Of a stretch of 64,000 nt of DNA, positions 59,989-64,000 are shown piece by piece (the stretch's first letter is position 1; each line of letters opens with the position of its first letter). A program made the position numbers and the translations under genes. Under the pieces are notes generated by a model, which had not been told where the DNA came from, did not search any database, and was given only the letters and a program-made list of their open reading frames with translations. This stretch comes from Rhabditophanes sp. KR3021 (lineage: Eukaryota; Nematoda; Chromadorea; Rhabditida; Alloionematidae): assembly GCA_963281155.1 (NCBI GenBank), contig CAUJLY010000006.1, forward strand, positions 8,060,001 to 8,124,000. Direction: 5' to 3'.

Positions 59989-60585
59989 ACACATGCCCAT
60001 ATTTAAATTAGTTCCATTTTTTTGTTAAATTCACTAATAAAATATACCATATTCTTGATTTATTTTAACAAAATATATTATCCAAGCAAATAATTTTTTT
60101 ATTCTTCGACCAGTGATCGTCGAACACTCACAAAACACTTCCTCCTGTAATTTTAAATGAGCTTATCTTTAAGACATAAATCCTTGTATTTTTATATGTT
60201 TTTTGTCAAATCATCTTTTTTTACACCTAAATCTATAAATCGTTCCATGGTTATCGAAGCACTCGTCCAAATCACCTAAACAAAAAAACGTCTCTATTTT
60301 TGTATGAAAATATGTATGACTCATTTAGCCATCCATAGAAAAAGTTTGCAGCGTGGCTTATATGACCTCTTCACTAAATCGACCATTTTCAACTGTTGCT
60401 TGGGGGAATATGTCAAAAAATGCAAGACATATATTAAATTGCCTAAGAGTAGGTAGAGTTTGTCCCAAAAGAATTTATCTTGTCTTGATTTATGCTTACG
60501 TCGGTTTTGGGATTACGGTTATCCCAAAGTAACGTTTTTTAATCGTTTTTTAACTTACCGGATATTTTGTTTAACATCAATTAAT
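59989..60585. other. Spacer and leader upstream of the exonuclease gene
   Basis: About 600 bp. It includes a 56-codon plus-strand ATG frame at 60362-60532 that follows a tttgcag acceptor by 10 nt and ends in a hydrophobic segment. It may be a leader ORF or a tiny gene (see findings). Otherwise nothing recognised. Confidence 0.45.
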
Positions 60586-61338
60586 ATGGAGAAAGAAACA
60601 GTTGAGCAAATTATTGAAGCTAAGACGGAAGACGGCAAAGTGGTAGAAGAAGAATTCGGGGACCATACGACTCACGAAGCATCAGACAGGGATTCATCAG
60701 TTGAGAGCCAGTTGTGCAAGGAAGACTTCCATCAAGATAATGGTGTTTGTTACCCAGAATTTATTTACACTTCATCAGTGCCTGAGAAAGTTGCTTTAGA
60801 TGTTGAATTTGTGAGAGCTACGGTTAAAGGGGAAGAGAAAAGATATGCTGCTCGTGTTGTGATTTTAAATTATGCCAAGAAGGTGATTTACAACAAGTTC
60901 ATTCGCTGTGATCCTGATTTACGATATGATTATGACACCGGAAAAAATGGTATCACTAAAGAGGATGTCGAATCAGGCATTTTATCACTTTTGTAGTTTA
61001 ATTAATTTAATTTAGGTGAACACTTTGAAGTAGTCAAAAGAGAAATTCAATTGGTCATCGAGAATCGCATTGTAATTGGGCATCGTCTACACACTGACTT
61101 CAAGCTTCTTGAGATAAAGCATCCTCGGCATTTGCAACGCGATACCTACACATACCGCGGCTTCCAAAAGAAACTGAAGATTAAAACGAATGATCCATCC
61201 TTGCATCAATTGTGTACCGATGTTCTTCGCCATCATGTCAAAGAAAAGATCTATGATGTTCTTAGAGATGCCAAGCTTGTGGTTGAACTCTATAGGTACA
61301 CTGAGAAGGAGATTGATAAAGTCCAGGGGCGTAAGTAG
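60586..61338 (+). CDS. REXO4/ISG20-type DEDD exonuclease, catalytic His replaced by Tyr, 2 exons
   Basis: Exons 60586-60976 and 61016-61338 give 237 residues. After an acidic N-terminus, exonuclease motif I is KVALDVEFV (Asp72, Glu74) and motif II is VIGHRLHTDFKLL (Asp158), with HPRHLQRDTYTY behind it as in REXO4. Motif III should read His-x4-Asp, but here it is Tyr210-x4-Asp215 (IYDVLRDAKLVVELY). The intron has a GC donor; splicing there restores the conserved DVESGEHFEVVKREI block, while no GT donor nearby keeps the frame. Family members trim structured RNAs such as rRNA precursors in the nucleus or nucleolus, 3' to 5'. With Tyr in place of His the activity may be lost or altered. The chosen Met is the first in frame close to the domain. 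Confidence 0.82.
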
Positions 61339-61519
61339 ATGTTTTTCATTCGGAAAAAGTTTAGTTTGTGTTATTTTGTTGTTAATTAGATCTTTTTAAA
61401 TAAACGTTCTTATTTGTTTGTGCCATTTGTAATTAATTTGCTCTTTATGTAAAAAGTTTATTTAACATAGCAATTTGATCAGTTATGATCCAAATTAAAA
61501 TACAACTTAAAAATGCAAT

Positions 61520-62602
61520 TTAAAAATAAACGTAAACATCTTTTGAAAATAAGGGCTTAGTAGATTCATTATGAGAGATTTGAGAGAATCTTGTTAGAGC
61601 ATTGTGTAGGCTTTTAATTTCAAATTTAGCTCCAAATTCAGGTGTTCTCGAGAAGGGATCCAATATTTTACCAGTCTTCTTGATTACTCCATTCATAGTT
61701 ACTATTTCAGCAGCTTCCAGGTATTCAATCAATTCAAAGCTAAGTGCGGTCTGAGAATGCTACTATAGTTGGATTCTAATTGCTCCATAGAAATTACGGG
61801 AGATTCAGATAATTTGAATAAAGGACTTTCAGCCATCCATTTAACAATTGAAAAGTTGATTTCTCCTTTTGAAAATTGAGATACAACCCAACGGAAAATA
61901 TCATTTGGTACAGTGTTGATGTCCCAATGACGTTTTAGATTGACATAAAGAGAAGGGTGAAATCCACCACAGCCATTTACGGCCTCATCGTAGATAAATT
62001 CGCCGTCATGATGAGTGACAGGTCTGGAATACTTTTCCTTATCAATACAACCTATTGAAAATTGCCGCGAACATATTTCCTCATTTGGTTCAATTAGCTT
62101 TTTGGAAATAAAGGGGGTGGAAAGTGCAATTGCTCTCAGATGATCCCAGAATCGTCTAATATTTTGCAATGAATCCAAAATATGCACAAAACGATCAAAT
62201 TAAGCAGAATAGACAAAAAATAGTAAATAGATATACCTGTGCAGCCCACTGCCGATTCATCTCTAGCAACTAATCTTCCTAAAAAAACTCGAATCACCTC
62301 CTTTCTTGGGTCGTTTGATCCTGGAGGCTTCTTGCTTGAGTAATGTACGGGCCAAAGTCGAAGGTCGATCCTCCATTTTAATACAATTTTAAAAACTTGT
62401 TCAATTATTATTTGCCTAAAAATGCTTGCTAAAAAGGCATCTGAAGAACTTCCATTAGTTTCCTGTTCATCACCGAATCCATTCTTAAAAGTTATTGTTG
62501 ACAATAAGTTGGAAGTCCTGTTTGGGGTTTAAAAGGCCTTGAATTCAAAAGTAGCAATGATTGCCAATCTGTTTCATCTCTTGTAAAGACAGGTAGTCGC
62601 AT
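61520..62602 (-). CDS. Unrecognised four-exon gene (5' structure uncertain)
   Basis: Exons 62602-62503, 62440-62237, 62132-61798 and 61750-61520 join in phase to 289 residues. The frame is convincing from REVIRVFLGRL-like sequence in exon 2 (KEVIRVFLGRLVARDESAVGC) through exon 3 (RQFSIGCIDKEKYSRPV, SLYVNLKRHWDINTVPNDIF) and exon 4 (SFELIEYLEAAEIVTMNGVIKKTGK). Two junctions use weak sites: donor gtcaac after exon 1 and acceptor ctgagag before exon 3. There is no signal peptide or membrane helix. A different first exon is possible, because a competing ATG frame (MEDRPSTLARTLL, from 62375) overlaps exon 2. No family recognised. It is convergent with the exonuclease gene. Confidence 0.5.
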
Positions 62603-64000
62603 GCTTCTTACGGAAAAAGACGACAAATGGCTGACGTTATTTCAACCAACTCTAAAAACAGATTTAACCAGGTTTCAGTAAATGTTGGAATAGTTGTGAA
62701 TAATGCACCTTCGTTGTAAAAATATCCTAGAATGTATGATTTAACTAAGAATATATTTACATTCAAGTCATTTTTTAAAAGGTTAGTATGTAATCAAAAT
62801 TTAAAAGATTCCTATATATTCACATTCATTTGATTCTTATTTTAGTTGGTGACCCCTTAGAATTATTTTAAACAAGGAAGAGACACATACTCTTCTTATA
62901 TTTTAATAATAAATGATTGGAAAAATTGTCAAGTATAAAAAAGTAAAGTTTAATCTTTAAAATTTTAGGATTAAAATTAGGAACAATCCAATTTCGTAGT
63001 CAAGGCTATTGTTTATGTCTCGACTTCATCTCAATGGTTAACACTTTAGTGAATTTGTAATTTAACAAAAAATGCATGTATATTTTTTCTTCTTAATCTC
63101 TATGATTTAACTTCAAAATGTCATGTATATGCTTTCTGTCACATCTTATCAAATTCAAATTTTGTTATTTACCAAGTTTCGTAAAAACTTATCTCTATTG
63201 ACGAATACAAGCAAAATTATTTTCAACAAAATATATGCAGAAAATTAGTACGATCTAAGTTTAAAGCAGATGTAGGAATTATATTAATAATTGGATAAAT
63301 TATCTGAATAAACTTAAACAGTAATTTGACTATATTGTCAATTTGGATGTAATTTATGTAAACTGTAGGACTCTTCAATAGAACTTAAATGTAAATATCT
63401 TAAAATTAGAATACACTAATTTGACTTGAATTTCAATGACAATGCTTTTCAATAAATCATTTATTAATATACTCATGGAAAATTCGATAAATTATGAAGC
63501 CATCCAATAAATACATTTTACTGCATCTGCCAGCAAAACCAACAACAAGCTATTTCTCCGGGATATAATCTTGATAAAAGTTTATCTATTAACTTGTTCT
63601 TCCATCAATTGACATAAAACGCTTTTTTAATTTATTGAAGCGAACCTAAAAAGAACACAACATCAAACTGAAAATGACAAATTACTATTTTGAGAAAATG
63701 AATTACAAATACTCTTTAATCTTCACATACCCTGACTTTGGTATAAAATGTATTACAATAATTTTATCGGTGCAAACATATGATAAGTGAAAAACAATCA
63801 TTCCACGCAAGTAATTGGCAGTGGCTGCTTATTCTTGGTTAATTTCATACTTGATCATTGCATGGCATCACGCACTTTACTTATTCTTAAATCTTCTTTG
63901 CATTACCAATTCAAATTAATTTGTCCTTTTACAAGTTTAATTAAACTGTCATAATGTCGAAAGCCATTAATTCGGAAGTAAAAGATATATGCACACACAA
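62603..64000. other. Right-end spacer, nothing recognised
   Basis: About 1.4 kb of A+T-rich DNA to the window edge. No exon, RNA gene or repeat recognised. Confidence 0.55.

Overview
The window is a stretch of nuclear genome from a nematode. The evidence is a near-canonical tandem-repeat galectin of the LEC-1 type, a cuticle collagen with the nematode N-terminal domain and Cys-framed Gly-X-Y blocks, an srsx-like chemoreceptor, a PMK-type p38 kinase, short introns (mostly 38-110 bp with gtaag donors and tttcag/ttttag acceptors), and trans-splice-like acceptors a few bases before many start codons. A+T is about 70% by eye. A clade IV (Tylenchina/Strongyloides-group) worm would fit, but that is only a guess.

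Layout: 1-702 holds a truncated 7TM receptor (-). 1084-2449 is a secreted class 3 lipase (-). 4619-6978 holds two lipid-metabolism genes in tandem, an ECH1 dienoyl-CoA isomerase and HSDL2, spaced like an operon. 7265-8650 is an ankyrin/SAM protein and 8704-9885 an ATF4-like bZIP factor (-). 10669-11030 holds a small three-exon secreted Cys-rich peptide gene with no long ORF. 12419-12489 is tRNA-Gly(GCC). 14679-17364 holds a CUB/vWA mucin-like secreted protein and a small tail-anchored protein, both (-). 19626-20548 is the nuclear-envelope phosphatase CNEP1/Dullard (-), followed by a leishmanolysin protease (-). Two galectins, one secreted (-) and lec-1 (+), face away from each other across about 6 kb of gene-free DNA.

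The right half holds an orphan gene (31709), a histidine acid phosphatase (34523), two Ly6-like GPI-type proteins (36718 and 41728) flanking a Dishevelled-type PDZ/DEP protein without a visible DIX domain (37363-40078, -), a synaptophysin-family protein (42634-43497, -), a two-TM protein reminiscent of TMEM200 (44651), a p38 MAP kinase (47933), a cuticle collagen with a 7-nt microexon (49571-50732, -), an orphan multi-TM protein (-), a haem peroxidase with a long linker (52625-55934, -), an LRR/F-box-like orphan (57638-59263, -), an intron-containing tRNA-Leu(CAA) (-), a REXO4-type exonuclease with a changed catalytic His (60586), and an unrecognised four-exon gene (61520-62602, -).

Gene structures were assembled by eye from splice signals and codon phase. 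Every multi-exon model keeps an open frame across all junctions. No mobile elements, CRISPR arrays or clear transposon relics were found. The most notable observations are the hidden Cys-rich peptide gene, the DIX-less Dishevelled, the His-to-Tyr change in the exonuclease, two GC-AG introns confirmed by protein conservation, and the collagen microexon.
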